Of a DNA stretch of 58,825 nt, positions 49,536 through 57,269 are shown one piece after another. The DNA comes from Actinomycetota bacterium. GTDB lineage: Bacteria > Actinomycetota > Thermoleophilia > Gaiellales > Gaiellaceae. The position numbers and the translations under genes are program-made. Below the pieces are notes generated by a model that saw only the letters and a program-made list of their open reading frames with translations, searched no databases and was not told the DNA's origin. The stretch spans positions 1 to 58,825 of the forward strand of contig SIRU01000063.1 of NCBI GenBank assembly GCA_004366385.1, written 5' to 3'. Each line of letters opens with the position of its first letter. The first letter of the stretch is position 1.

Positions 49536-49682
49536 GCGCAGGCGATCCCGCTTCTTGCGGACCGGCAGGTCGCCCGGAGTCTGGACGCCGTCGAGCGCCG
49601 CGACCTCGACGAGGCGCTGGCCGCGGCCGAGCGAGCGCGCGACGTGCAGCCGTGGGCCGCGCGTACCTCCAGCTCGCACTGG
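49536..49682 (+). pseudogene. Copied fragment of the ligase gene's TPR region
   Basis: Aligns with 48219-48369 at roughly 87% identity; the 60 bases coding RRDLDEALAAAERARDVQPW are almost identical. A four-base deletion near 49662 shifts the frame (PWAA then RTSSSHW instead of SPYLQLA). It is fused in frame to the PIN remnant, so a hybrid of 123 codons ends at 49721. Confidence 0.7.
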
Positions 49683-49721
49683 CGCCTACCCTCAGGTGAT
49701 GCGATGCGCGCACGTGCTTAG

Positions 49722-49791
49722 AACGGTCACCGTAGACGCGCGCACGCAACGTCAGGATCGACTGCAGTCGACGCATCTCTGACCGATGCGG
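49722..49791. other. Gap before the surface-polysaccharide operon
   Basis: About 70 bases with no gene seen. GACTGCAGTC (49759-49768) is a perfect palindrome and GACCGATGCGGTC (49782-49794) an interrupted one; either could help end the minus-strand operon. Confidence 0.3.
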
Positions 49792-50703
49792 TCAGGGGTC
49801 ACCGCGCCTCCAGCGCAGTCGCCGCATGCGCAGCAAGACGAAGAATGCGCGCTGCGGAAGCATCAGTGCGGACGCGAGGAGCAGCCACGCGGAGCTGCAA
49901 CCCAGTGACATACGCAGCGCTCGACACGCGTGGTATCTCGCCGAGCTCCGGTTGCCCGAGCCGAAGGCCAACCAACCAAGACGCGTGTGCGCCACTAGCA
50001 GAGCTTCCGGATAACGCGCGTAAACGTGAGGATGCTTCCTGCGAAGGATCTCGAAAGCGATCGCTCCAGTCCCGTAGTCAAGCGTCATGCGACTTGTGTG
50101 ACCTCTCTCCACCACAACGAGCGGCTCGGGGATGACCGCGACTCGGAGCGTGCGTCCAATCCGCATCACGAAGTCCTGATCCTCCGCTTTCGGAAGTAGC
50201 GGGTCGAAGCCACCCAACTCGCCAAACGCCTCTCTTCTGATCAGAAGGGTTTGCACCGCGAAGAACTCGCCGGTCACCGCGGCATACGTTAGGCCGCTGC
50301 TCAGACTGGGTACGTGATCGGCTATCCGGCCGTTCGCGTGGAACCGAACGCCCGTGAACACGGCGTCGAACTCATCGATCCGCTGAACCTGGCGACTCAG
50401 CTTTTGCAGACGAAACTGATCGTCGTCGTCTAGGAATGCGACTAGGTCGTGTGCCGCATGGGACACCCCGAGGTTTCGCGCACGGCCAGCCGAGCAAGGT
50501 GTGGAGGCGAGCACGACGCGGAGTGACCGGTTCGGAGACTCAGGAATGTCGAGACAGGGACTGGAGTCGATCGCGACGATGAGCACCTCAATGTGGCCGG
50601 AGTACGTTTGTGCAAGCACGCTCCTCACTGCTCTCGCGAGCTCCTGCGGACGTGCGAGGGTCGGAATCACCACGGAGATAGCCGGTTGCGGCACGGAGTT
50701 CAT
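49792..50703 (-). CDS. Family 2 glycosyltransferase
   Basis: A 303-residue GT-A glycosyltransferase, last gene of the polysaccharide operon. The N-terminus ISVVIPTLARPQELARAVRS is the GT2 start; the metal-binding DDDD is in LVAFLDDDDQFRLQKL near residue 93. The acceptor-site motif KAEDQDFVMRIGR (ED) is near 190. The C-terminal 60 residues are hydrophobic then basic, LLLASALMLPQRAFFVLLRM, and may bind membrane. ATG 50703 overlaps the end of the FkbM gene (ATGA). Base composition is visibly less GC-rich than the housekeeping genes. Confidence 0.85.
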   Translation of the reverse strand: MNSVPQPAISVVIPTLARPQELARAVRSVLAQTYSGHIEVLIVAIDSSPCLDIPESPNRSLRVVLASTPCSAGRARNLGVSHAAHDLVAFLDDDDQFRLQKLSRQVQRIDEFDAVFTGVRFHANGRIADHVPSLSSGLTYAAVTGEFFAVQTLLIRREAFGELGGFDPLLPKAEDQDFVMRIGRTLRVAVIPEPLVVVERGHTSRMTLDYGTGAIAFEILRRKHPHVYARYPEALLVAHTRLGWLAFGSGNRSSARYHACRALRMSLGCSSAWLLLASALMLPQRAFFVLLRMRRLRWRRGDP

Positions 50704-51530
50704 ATCGATCGAAACGCTACGAGCTGAAGCTCTCCGTCGCGCGGGCGCAGTTCGTGCCCGGTGAATCCGAACACCTCCGAGAGCCTCGCAATCCGCTCGA
50801 CCGTGACGTGCGGCGAAAGGTGCTCTGGATGGATCTCGCAGATGAGCAGCCTGCACTCCGGTCGCGACAGCGTTCGCGCCAGCCCATAGAGCACTTGGTA
50901 CTCATGACCCTCCACGTCGATCTTGACTACCGTCGGGAAGCGCAGAGAATTCGCGTCGAGAAAGTCGTCGCCTCGCAAGACCTCGACGGCCATGTCTGCG
51001 CGTTCTCCATCGGTCCGCACAAGATGCGATGTCTGCGCAACGTCTAAGGCGCCAGCCATGACGAAGCCGCCAGTTCCTGCCTTGTCGCTGAGGGCGACTC
51101 TGAACGATCCGATTACGCGCTGAGCATCGCTGAGTTCGATGTTGCGGCGCAGCATGGCGTAGGCACGAGGCGAAGGCTCGACTGCGTAAACGGACCCGTC
51201 GGGACCGACTGCGGCTGCCGCAAAGAGCGCGAATAGTCCGAGATTGCTGCCCACGTCCAACAGAACGTCTCCCGGCCGCAGTTCTCCCACGATGATTTCA
51301 AGGGTCTTTCGCTCCTTCAACCATGAAAACTCAGTCAGGCGATACTCGTATGGGTCGGGTGAGCAGAACGCGACTGTGTGTGAGTGCGCTGTCAGGGACA
51401 ACGTCGGAGCGGATCGTGCAGCCAGCAGGTGATATACGCGTCGCGCGAGCGGCCGCAATCCGGCAGCACGGACGATCCGGGTCAGCAGCGGCGAGTAAGT
51501 AAGCCTGCGCGCGTAGTGGATCCGCCGCAC
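50700..51530 (-). CDS. FkbM-family methyltransferase
   Basis: A 276-residue SAM-dependent methyltransferase. SAM motif I is DVLLDVGSNLGLFALFAAAA (about residues 87-106), and post-I is VYAVEPSPRAYAMLRRNIEL. FkbM-type PTVVKIDVEGHEYQVLYG lies near 205. In polysaccharide clusters these enzymes put O-methyl groups on sugars. GTG 51530 is two bases from the stop of the GT4 gene. The acceptor is unknown. Confidence 0.85.
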   Translation of the reverse strand: MRRIHYARRLTYSPLLTRIVRAAGLRPLARRVYHLLAARSAPTLSLTAHSHTVAFCSPDPYEYRLTEFSWLKERKTLEIIVGELRPGDVLLDVGSNLGLFALFAAAAVGPDGSVYAVEPSPRAYAMLRRNIELSDAQRVIGSFRVALSDKAGTGGFVMAGALDVAQTSHLVRTDGERADMAVEVLRGDDFLDANSLRFPTVVKIDVEGHEYQVLYGLARTLSRPECRLLICEIHPEHLSPHVTVERIARLSEVFGFTGHELRPRDGELQLVAFRSI

Positions 51531-51532
51531 AC

Positions 51533-52696
51533 CTACCCCCTACGCCCGTCCGTAGTTCCGGCGAGTGCGACCTCGTATGCCGCCTCGAGTTCTGCAAGAC
51601 CACGTTCCGGGCTGTATCTCCGTTGCCAAAGCGCGAAGGCGCGGATACCCATCTGCTCGGACTCTCTGTCGTTGAGGAGGCGTTCCATCGCCTCGTACCA
51701 CCCCTTCCGGTCGCCGCCGTCAACTAAGAGCCCAGACTCATTGTGTTCCACGATCTCGGGGAGGCCCCCCGTGCGACTCGCGATCACCGGCACGCCGGCG
51801 GCGTAGGCCTCGACTACCACTCGGCCGAAGGCCTCCTGGCAGAGAGAGGGCACGACGACTGCGCGTGCCGCGCGGATGAGATCAGGAACGTTCGCCGGAT
51901 CCACGACTCCGCGAAACTCGACGGACGGCGGTGCAGCTCGACGGAGATCGGCCTCGTCGGGGCCAGTGCCTGCGACGACCAGGCGATGACCTGATTCACG
52001 AAGTGCGGGGAGCAGTGTGGCAAGCCCTTTCTCCTGCGACAGTCGGCCGAGGTAGAGGAAGTAGTCGCCTGCGCCTTCGCGCACTGCCGAGGGCCACGCG
52101 AAGTTTGGCTTGATACGCATACGCTCACTCGGAAACCCCGCCCTGGCGTGTGTATCGCGCACGAACTCGCTTACGGGGAGGAATCGGCTCACCATGTCGA
52201 AGCTATGGACTCCCCGGTGGACGCTGAGCGAAGTTGCGAGGGCTCCGGAAGCGAGAACGGAGTCGCGATAGCACCCGTGCACGACACCTCTCCACGGCAG
52301 CCGACCCACGCAGACCGTGCACGGCGCCTCGTCGCGCAATAACGCTCCATCAAGGCAGATCAGGCGGTGGTTCCGGAGTGACAAGAGCACTGGCACGCCC
52401 TGTCCTCGTGCTTCGCGTAGGACGGCTGGCGAGAGACTGGGAAAGAGGTTGTGACAGTGGACGACCTGGGGACTGTGCTCGCCGATGAGTCGCCGAACCG
52501 TCTTTGCCGCGCTGCGAGCCCAGACCGCGCTCAACCCTCGCCCGACCTGCGAGCGTCGGTTGTCCGTGACGGAAGGCTGCCAGACACTGACGGTGTGTCC
52601 GGCCTCTCGGAGGAGGCGTACCTCGTCGTCGACCGATCGGTTCTCGCCAGAGGCGTGCTCCGACAGGTACCGGGAGTGGAGGACGAGAACTCGCAT
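51533..52696 (-). CDS. Family 4 glycosyltransferase
   Basis: A 387-residue GT-B enzyme. The N-terminal domain has VLVLHSRYLSEHASGENRSV, the donor-domain segment DYFLYLGRLSQEKGLATLLP is near 205, and the conserved nucleotide-sugar E-X7-E is in CQEAFGRVVVEAYAAGVPVI near 300. A cysteine pair in APCTVCVGRLPWRGVVHGCY is a feature of a GT4 subgroup. It sits between the flippase and the methyltransferase genes, four bases from the former. The sugar donor is unknown. Confidence 0.87.
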   Translation of the reverse strand: MRVLVLHSRYLSEHASGENRSVDDEVRLLREAGHTVSVWQPSVTDNRRSQVGRGLSAVWARSAAKTVRRLIGEHSPQVVHCHNLFPSLSPAVLREARGQGVPVLLSLRNHRLICLDGALLRDEAPCTVCVGRLPWRGVVHGCYRDSVLASGALATSLSVHRGVHSFDMVSRFLPVSEFVRDTHARAGFPSERMRIKPNFAWPSAVREGAGDYFLYLGRLSQEKGLATLLPALRESGHRLVVAGTGPDEADLRRAAPPSVEFRGVVDPANVPDLIRAARAVVVPSLCQEAFGRVVVEAYAAGVPVIASRTGGLPEIVEHNESGLLVDGGDRKGWYEAMERLLNDRESEQMGIRAFALWQRRYSPERGLAELEAAYEVALAGTTDGRRG

Positions 52697-52700
52697 GACG

Positions 52701-54011
52701 TCAAGCTGTTGGCTGGGCAGGCTTCGCGTCGCCGACGTGCGCGCGGGGAGCGGTGGCATGCGTCTCAAGCGGCACCCGCTTTGCCGCTTCGCCGAAGTGC
52801 CACCAGGCGACAGCGGCGGTGCACCACTGTGCGATAGCGAGGCCGACTGCTGCGCCGACCGCGCCGTTGACGATTGCGCCTACACCGACAGCGAGGATGA
52901 TCAGAGGAGCGCCGATGAGTCGGACGCGGAGACTCAGACTCGCCGCCGCGAGGGCGCGCATGCCTGCGAACGCACCAGCCATGGCGCCGGAACCAGCCAT
53001 CGCCAGGGCGAGGTACAGGACGACCTCCCGCCCACCCGGCCAGGACTGGCCGAGTAGCGCGGTCCCGACGTCGTCAGGCAGGAGCAGCAAAAGCGAGCCC
53101 CATACAGTCGCGGCGCCTGCAAGAAGTGCGGACAGCATCTTCGCCCCATGGTGTAGCTCCCTCGGCGAGATCTTGAGCAAGCGCACACCTTCGGCGACCG
53201 CCGTAAGGCCCAGACCCATGAACAGAACGTGAAGTGGGCCGAGGAGAATCTGCCCGGCCCGCATGGCCCCTACGGAGGCCACCCCTGCGACTGCCCCAAC
53301 GATGTAGAACGAGAGCTGACCTGCGCCGAGCGTCGTCCAGAACTCCGCGAGGTATCTCGGAGCTAGGTCACTTTGTTCGCGCAGCCAGCGGGCGCTTGCG
53401 CGAGCGTTGGGGATGGTCCGCAACTGCCTGGCGCCGTACAGGGCGGCTATCGCGGCGGCGCCGCCCCACGCGAGGATGTACCAGCCTGCTCCAGCACTCT
53501 GTCCGGCGAGCATCGCCAGGAAGAGGGCAAATCCGACCGCCCAACAGAGGTCGTTCATGAGAGCAGCCGAGCCCTGTCCCTCGACGAAGAAGGCAAACCG
53601 CCAGAAGTCCTGCAGGAGCAGGCACGGCATCACGATCCCCATCGCGAGGACTGGCGTGGTCACACCCCGTCCGGCCAGCGATCCGATGAGAACGAGAACG
53701 ACACCCGCGAAGACGCCTGCGGCAAGAGCTGTGCCGGCTGCAGCACTCATGGCGTTCCGGCGGGCATCCGCGGCGGCATCCGTGTAACGGATGACGTAAG
53801 GCTCGGTGGCGATCGCTCGCGATGTACCCAGTGCGAGCCAGTAGGCCGTCAGAGCAAGGGCAAAGACACCAAACTCGCCGGGCGACACCGCTCTTGCGAC
53901 CGCCACCCCGAGCGCGAGGTTCGTGAGGCTGGACAGGGACTGGTCGGCTAGCCCCCAGCCGGCCCGATGTGCACCCCCAAGCCAGCGATTCCGTTGGCGC
54001 TCCTGATTCAT
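52701..54011 (-). CDS. Wzx-like polysaccharide flippase
   Basis: A 436-residue membrane protein of the polysaccharide-transport (MATE/MOP) superfamily, with about 12 hydrophobic segments. The N-terminus GWGLADQSLSSLTNLALGVA and the segment VARAVSPGEFGVFALALTAY are usual for PST flippases. It would move undecaprenyl-linked repeat units to the outer face of the membrane. ATG 54011 starts 12 bases after the Wzy-like gene. No gene symbol is given, because such proteins diverge too far for transfer of names. Confidence 0.85.
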   Translation of the reverse strand: MNQERQRNRWLGGAHRAGWGLADQSLSSLTNLALGVAVARAVSPGEFGVFALALTAYWLALGTSRAIATEPYVIRYTDAAADARRNAMSAAAGTALAAGVFAGVVLVLIGSLAGRGVTTPVLAMGIVMPCLLLQDFWRFAFFVEGQGSAALMNDLCWAVGFALFLAMLAGQSAGAGWYILAWGGAAAIAALYGARQLRTIPNARASARWLREQSDLAPRYLAEFWTTLGAGQLSFYIVGAVAGVASVGAMRAGQILLGPLHVLFMGLGLTAVAEGVRLLKISPRELHHGAKMLSALLAGAATVWGSLLLLLPDDVGTALLGQSWPGGREVVLYLALAMAGSGAMAGAFAGMRALAAASLSLRVRLIGAPLIILAVGVGAIVNGAVGAAVGLAIAQWCTAAVAWWHFGEAAKRVPLETHATAPRAHVGDAKPAQPTA

Positions 54012-54023
54012 CGGGATCGTGGT

Positions 54024-55457
54024 CTAGGAGGCGCCCGCATCGTCCTGCCGTTTTGTGGCTCGTCCAACGCCGACGCCGAGCGCGAAGAAGAGCGGCACGG
54101 TCCCATACGGGAAGGCGAGCAAGGGCTGTGTCGCCGCGATCATCAGAAACACGAGCGACATGGCGAAGACCCACCAGAGAAACGGTGCTTCGCCGAGAGA
54201 TGCGTTCCTGGCGGCGCGTGACACTTGGAACAGAGCCAGCCCGATGGCAGCCAGGAAGAGGCCCAAGCCCGCAATCCCGAACCGCGCGTACGTTTCCAGA
54301 TAGTCGTTGTGCGGCTTCCGAACGGCGGCATCCTGGTCCGTGCGAAATCCACCCGCCAGATCCGGACCCAAGCCGACCCCGATGAGCCAGCCAACTGGCT
54401 GTTCTTCGACCGTTTGAAGCACACTCTCCATCCATTCGCGTCTGTGGGAGATTGAGCCGGCGAGGGGGCCGGCGTCTCCGCGAAGCGTTGCGAGTTGCGA
54501 CGTTGCGAAGCTAGGTGTTACAGGCCCCAGGCGTCCGGCAGGGGCAAACGCCATGACTCCGAATGCGGCGACAACTCCGACAAGAAGGCCAGCGGCGAGA
54601 CGCGATGCCACTCCGTTCGATCGACGGGCGATCAACCCTGTGACTGTCGCGGCGAGGGGAATGGCCAAGTACAACCCTCGGCTTTGCACCATGAGAATCA
54701 CCGCGATAGCCGCTCCGGCCGGAATGAGCGAGAGACGTCCGAACGGTCGAACGAGTGCGAAGTAGAAGAGCGCTGCTGCAGCGGCTGGGCCTGCGGCCGA
54801 GTAGCTCCCGAGCAGTGGTACGGGGCGCTGGAGTCCTACCGTGGGGCTGACTGCTGCGAGTTCGTCGCGCCAGGGATAGAGCAACGAGTAGAGGACGCAT
54901 GCCAGGAAGATCCAGCCGAGCGGCCGTACGAGGCGTGGGATTCCGAAAGTGACGGCTGCCCAGTAACCGACGAGAAGGAACGAGAGCTCGAGGGGAAAGG
55001 TGAAGTCGCGGACTGCGTCCCGACCCCAAACCGGGTAGTCGACGAGTAGGCGTATCCCGGCAAACCCCAGAAAGCACGCCGCAAGCGCGAACGACGCGGG
55101 GATCCTTTGCATGAAGGGTCTCGCCGCTACTGCCCAGAGCAGAGCTAGGAGCAGCAGCTCCGTGATCGGGATCGGGATCCACGGAGTCGGGACGCCGACG
55201 TTCGCGAAGCCGTAGCCGAGGACTAGCGACCCTCCGAGCACCAGGAGGAGCGCGCTCCATGCGAGCGAGCCGCTCCGTGCCAACGTCACGGCCGCCACGG
55301 CCGCCACGATCGCTGCCGCAGTCGACAGGGGCGCCACAGTCAGGGCGACTCCAGACGCGGCGCAGAGTACGACCGCGCCAATCAGATACCACTGATGGGA
55401 GGCTGGAGTCGTGCCGATGCTTCGGCCCGTGATGACCATAGGCGGCGAGCTCCTCAC
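54024..55457 (-). CDS. O-antigen polymerase/ligase-like protein (Wzy_C)
   Basis: A 477-residue polytopic membrane protein with about 12 hydrophobic segments. The large loop near residues 320-400 has the Wzy_C motif KPHNDYLETYARFGIAGLGL, including the conserved His. It should polymerise or ligate repeat units from a lipid carrier at the outer face. GTG 55457 overlaps the WecG-like gene by four bases (GTGA). It is not closely similar to the TPR-containing ligase at 46641-48578, so the window has two different enzymes of this class. Confidence 0.82.
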   Translation of the reverse strand: MRSSPPMVITGRSIGTTPASHQWYLIGAVVLCAASGVALTVAPLSTAAAIVAAVAAVTLARSGSLAWSALLLVLGGSLVLGYGFANVGVPTPWIPIPITELLLLALLWAVAARPFMQRIPASFALAACFLGFAGIRLLVDYPVWGRDAVRDFTFPLELSFLLVGYWAAVTFGIPRLVRPLGWIFLACVLYSLLYPWRDELAAVSPTVGLQRPVPLLGSYSAAGPAAAAALFYFALVRPFGRLSLIPAGAAIAVILMVQSRGLYLAIPLAATVTGLIARRSNGVASRLAAGLLVGVVAAFGVMAFAPAGRLGPVTPSFATSQLATLRGDAGPLAGSISHRREWMESVLQTVEEQPVGWLIGVGLGPDLAGGFRTDQDAAVRKPHNDYLETYARFGIAGLGLFLAAIGLALFQVSRAARNASLGEAPFLWWVFAMSLVFLMIAATQPLLAFPYGTVPLFFALGVGVGRATKRQDDAGAS

Positions 55458-56260
55458 AGCGATCGAGTGCGCCCATTCGCGAGGGAGTCTCGGACCACGC
55501 CGATGACGAAGCTCGCGTTGCCGCGCAGATAGCGGCCCCCGAGGCGTCTTGGTTCACGCAGGAGGCGGTGGAGCCATTCGAGGCCACTGTTCTGCATCCA
55601 CCGGGGTGCACGTTGCTTCGCTCCCGCGACGAAGTCGAAGGCTGCTCCCACGCAGAGGAGCACGGCACGGGCATCGGCCGAGGCAAGGCGCTCGGCGGCC
55701 CAGTCCTGCTTGGGTGCGCCGAGGCCGATCCAGACGCAGTCGGCTCTCGCGGCACGGATGCGCTCGGCGGTTGCATGCCACTCGGCATCCGTCAGCTCGC
55801 GGAACGGTGGCGACTCGACTCCGACGACCTGGATACCTGGGTACCTTCGAGCCAGTGTCTCGCCGAGCTGGCCGGCCACCTCGGGGGTTCCCCCGTAGAG
55901 GTAGTGCCGTAGTCCGATTGCGACGCCCCACTCGCAGAGAAACGCCATCGCGTCGGAGCCGGCAAGTCGTTCTGCCGGGCAGCCGAATAGTCGAAGCGCC
56001 CACGCGACCGGCTGCCCGTCTGGCACGGTGAGGTCGCCACGGTTGAGGAGCTCCCGGTACGCCTCGTCGTGCCTAGCGAGCACGGTCGGGTGTGCCGCGC
56101 AGAACCGAACGATGTGGCTGTGGCCGCACTCCACGAAGCCCGCCACGCGCTGCGCGAGCTCGTCCGGCGAGACCGGATCGAGGCGCACGCGGTTCACGTA
56201 GCCATGCCTCGCTGCGGCTCGATCGCACCGGCACTCGGAAGCTGCCAGTGCCGTCGCCAC
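55454..56260 (-). CDS. WecG/TagA/CpsF-family glycosyltransferase
   Basis: A 268-residue GT26 enzyme that would add a sugar to an undecaprenyl-linked precursor at the inner face. Conserved segments are FCAAHPTVLARHDEAYRELL (about 53-72), LTVPDGQPVAWALRLFG (about 77-93), LYGGTPEVAGQLGETLARRY (about 120-139) and VWIGLGAPKQDWAAERL (about 175-191). GTG 56260 shares one base with the stop of the epimerase gene (TAGTG). The sugar (ManNAcA, ManNAc, glucose or other) is not predictable. Confidence 0.88.
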   Translation of the reverse strand: MATALAASECRCDRAAARHGYVNRVRLDPVSPDELAQRVAGFVECGHSHIVRFCAAHPTVLARHDEAYRELLNRGDLTVPDGQPVAWALRLFGCPAERLAGSDAMAFLCEWGVAIGLRHYLYGGTPEVAGQLGETLARRYPGIQVVGVESPPFRELTDAEWHATAERIRAARADCVWIGLGAPKQDWAAERLASADARAVLLCVGAAFDFVAGAKQRAPRWMQNSGLEWLHRLLREPRRLGGRYLRGNASFVIGVVRDSLANGRTRSL

Positions 56261-57255
56261 TACGCCACCTGCGCGGTCTCGAGGCCGAGTCGCTCGCGAA
56301 GCTGATCCTCGATCCAGGCGTACGTCCGCCGCAGCCCGTCCTCGAGCGAGATCTCCGGCTCCCAGCCGAGCACCTCGCGCAGCCTCGTGTTGTCGGAGTT
56401 CCGGCCGCGGACGCCCTGCGGGCCGTCGACGTGGACGAGCTCGATCTCGATGCCCGCGATCTCGGCGACAAGGTGTGCGAGCTCGCTGATCGTGACCATG
56501 CGGTCCTGGCCGAGGTTCAGCGGCTCCCCGTAGTCGGAGCGCATGAGCTTGTACAGGCCGGTGACGCAGTCGTCGATGTAGCAGAACGACCGGGTCTGCT
56601 GGCCGTCGCCCCAGATCTCGACCACCGGGTCACCGGTGAGCTTCGCGTAGGCCACCTTCCGGCAGATGGCGGCCGGCGCCTTCTCCCTGCCCCCGTCCCA
56701 GGTCCCCAGCGGGCCGAAGACGTTGTGGAAGCGGGCGATCCGGGTCTCGAGGCCGTAGTCCTGCGTGTAGTACTGGCAGAGCCGTTCCGCGATGAGCTTC
56801 TCCCAGCCGTACGCGTCCTGCGGCTGCGCCGGGTAGGCGTCCTCCTCGCGCAGCGGCGCGATGTCGGGCGTCTCCTGCAAGTGCTCGGGGTACACGCAGG
56901 CCGACGAGGCGTACAGGTAGCGCGTCACCCCGTTGCGCCGAGCCGCCTCGATCGTGTTGACGTTGATCAGCGTGTTGTCGTGGAGGATCTTCGCGTCGTT
57001 GGCCGTGATGTAGCCCATGCCGCCCATGTCCGCGGCCAGGGCGTAGACCTCCTCGATGTCGCCGAGCGTGGCGAGATGGCAGTTCTGCTGGTCGCGCAGG
57101 TCGAACCGGAAGTACTGGTCGGCGGCGGAGTCCTCGTACTGCGGCGCCTTGACGTCCACCCCGCGAACCCAGTAGCCCTGCTCCTTCAGGTGCCGGACGA
57201 GGTGGTGGCCGATGAAGCCGCCTGCGCCGGTGACGAGCACCTTGACCTGACCCAT
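56260..57255 (-). CDS. GDP-mannose 3,5-epimerase-like enzyme
   Basis: A 331-residue SDR-type nucleotide-sugar epimerase. The NAD-binding loop is VTGAGGFIGHHLVRHL near residue 8. It carries words characteristic of GDP-mannose 3,5-epimerase of plants: LAADMGGMG near 78, YASSACVYPEH, GTWDGGREKAPAA near 192, QQTRSFCYIDD and GPQGVRGRNSDN near 283; the catalytic Tyr-X3-Lys is in QDAYGWEKLIAE. GME makes GDP-L-galactose or GDP-L-gulose from GDP-mannose. ATG 57255 follows AAGGAGAA at six bases. The clear match to GME words makes a plain UDP-glucose epimerase unlikely. Confidence 0.85.
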   Translation of the reverse strand: MGQVKVLVTGAGGFIGHHLVRHLKEQGYWVRGVDVKAPQYEDSAADQYFRFDLRDQQNCHLATLGDIEEVYALAADMGGMGYITANDAKILHDNTLINVNTIEAARRNGVTRYLYASSACVYPEHLQETPDIAPLREEDAYPAQPQDAYGWEKLIAERLCQYYTQDYGLETRIARFHNVFGPLGTWDGGREKAPAAICRKVAYAKLTGDPVVEIWGDGQQTRSFCYIDDCVTGLYKLMRSDYGEPLNLGQDRMVTISELAHLVAEIAGIEIELVHVDGPQGVRGRNSDNTRLREVLGWEPEISLEDGLRRTYAWIEDQLRERLGLETAQVA

Positions 57256-57269
57256 CGAGTTCTCCTTCG

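Noticed and set aside
49536-49682. The 49.5 kb region as a free-standing TPR protein
   Set aside because: It is a copied fragment of the ligase gene with a frame-shifting deletion and no start of its own.
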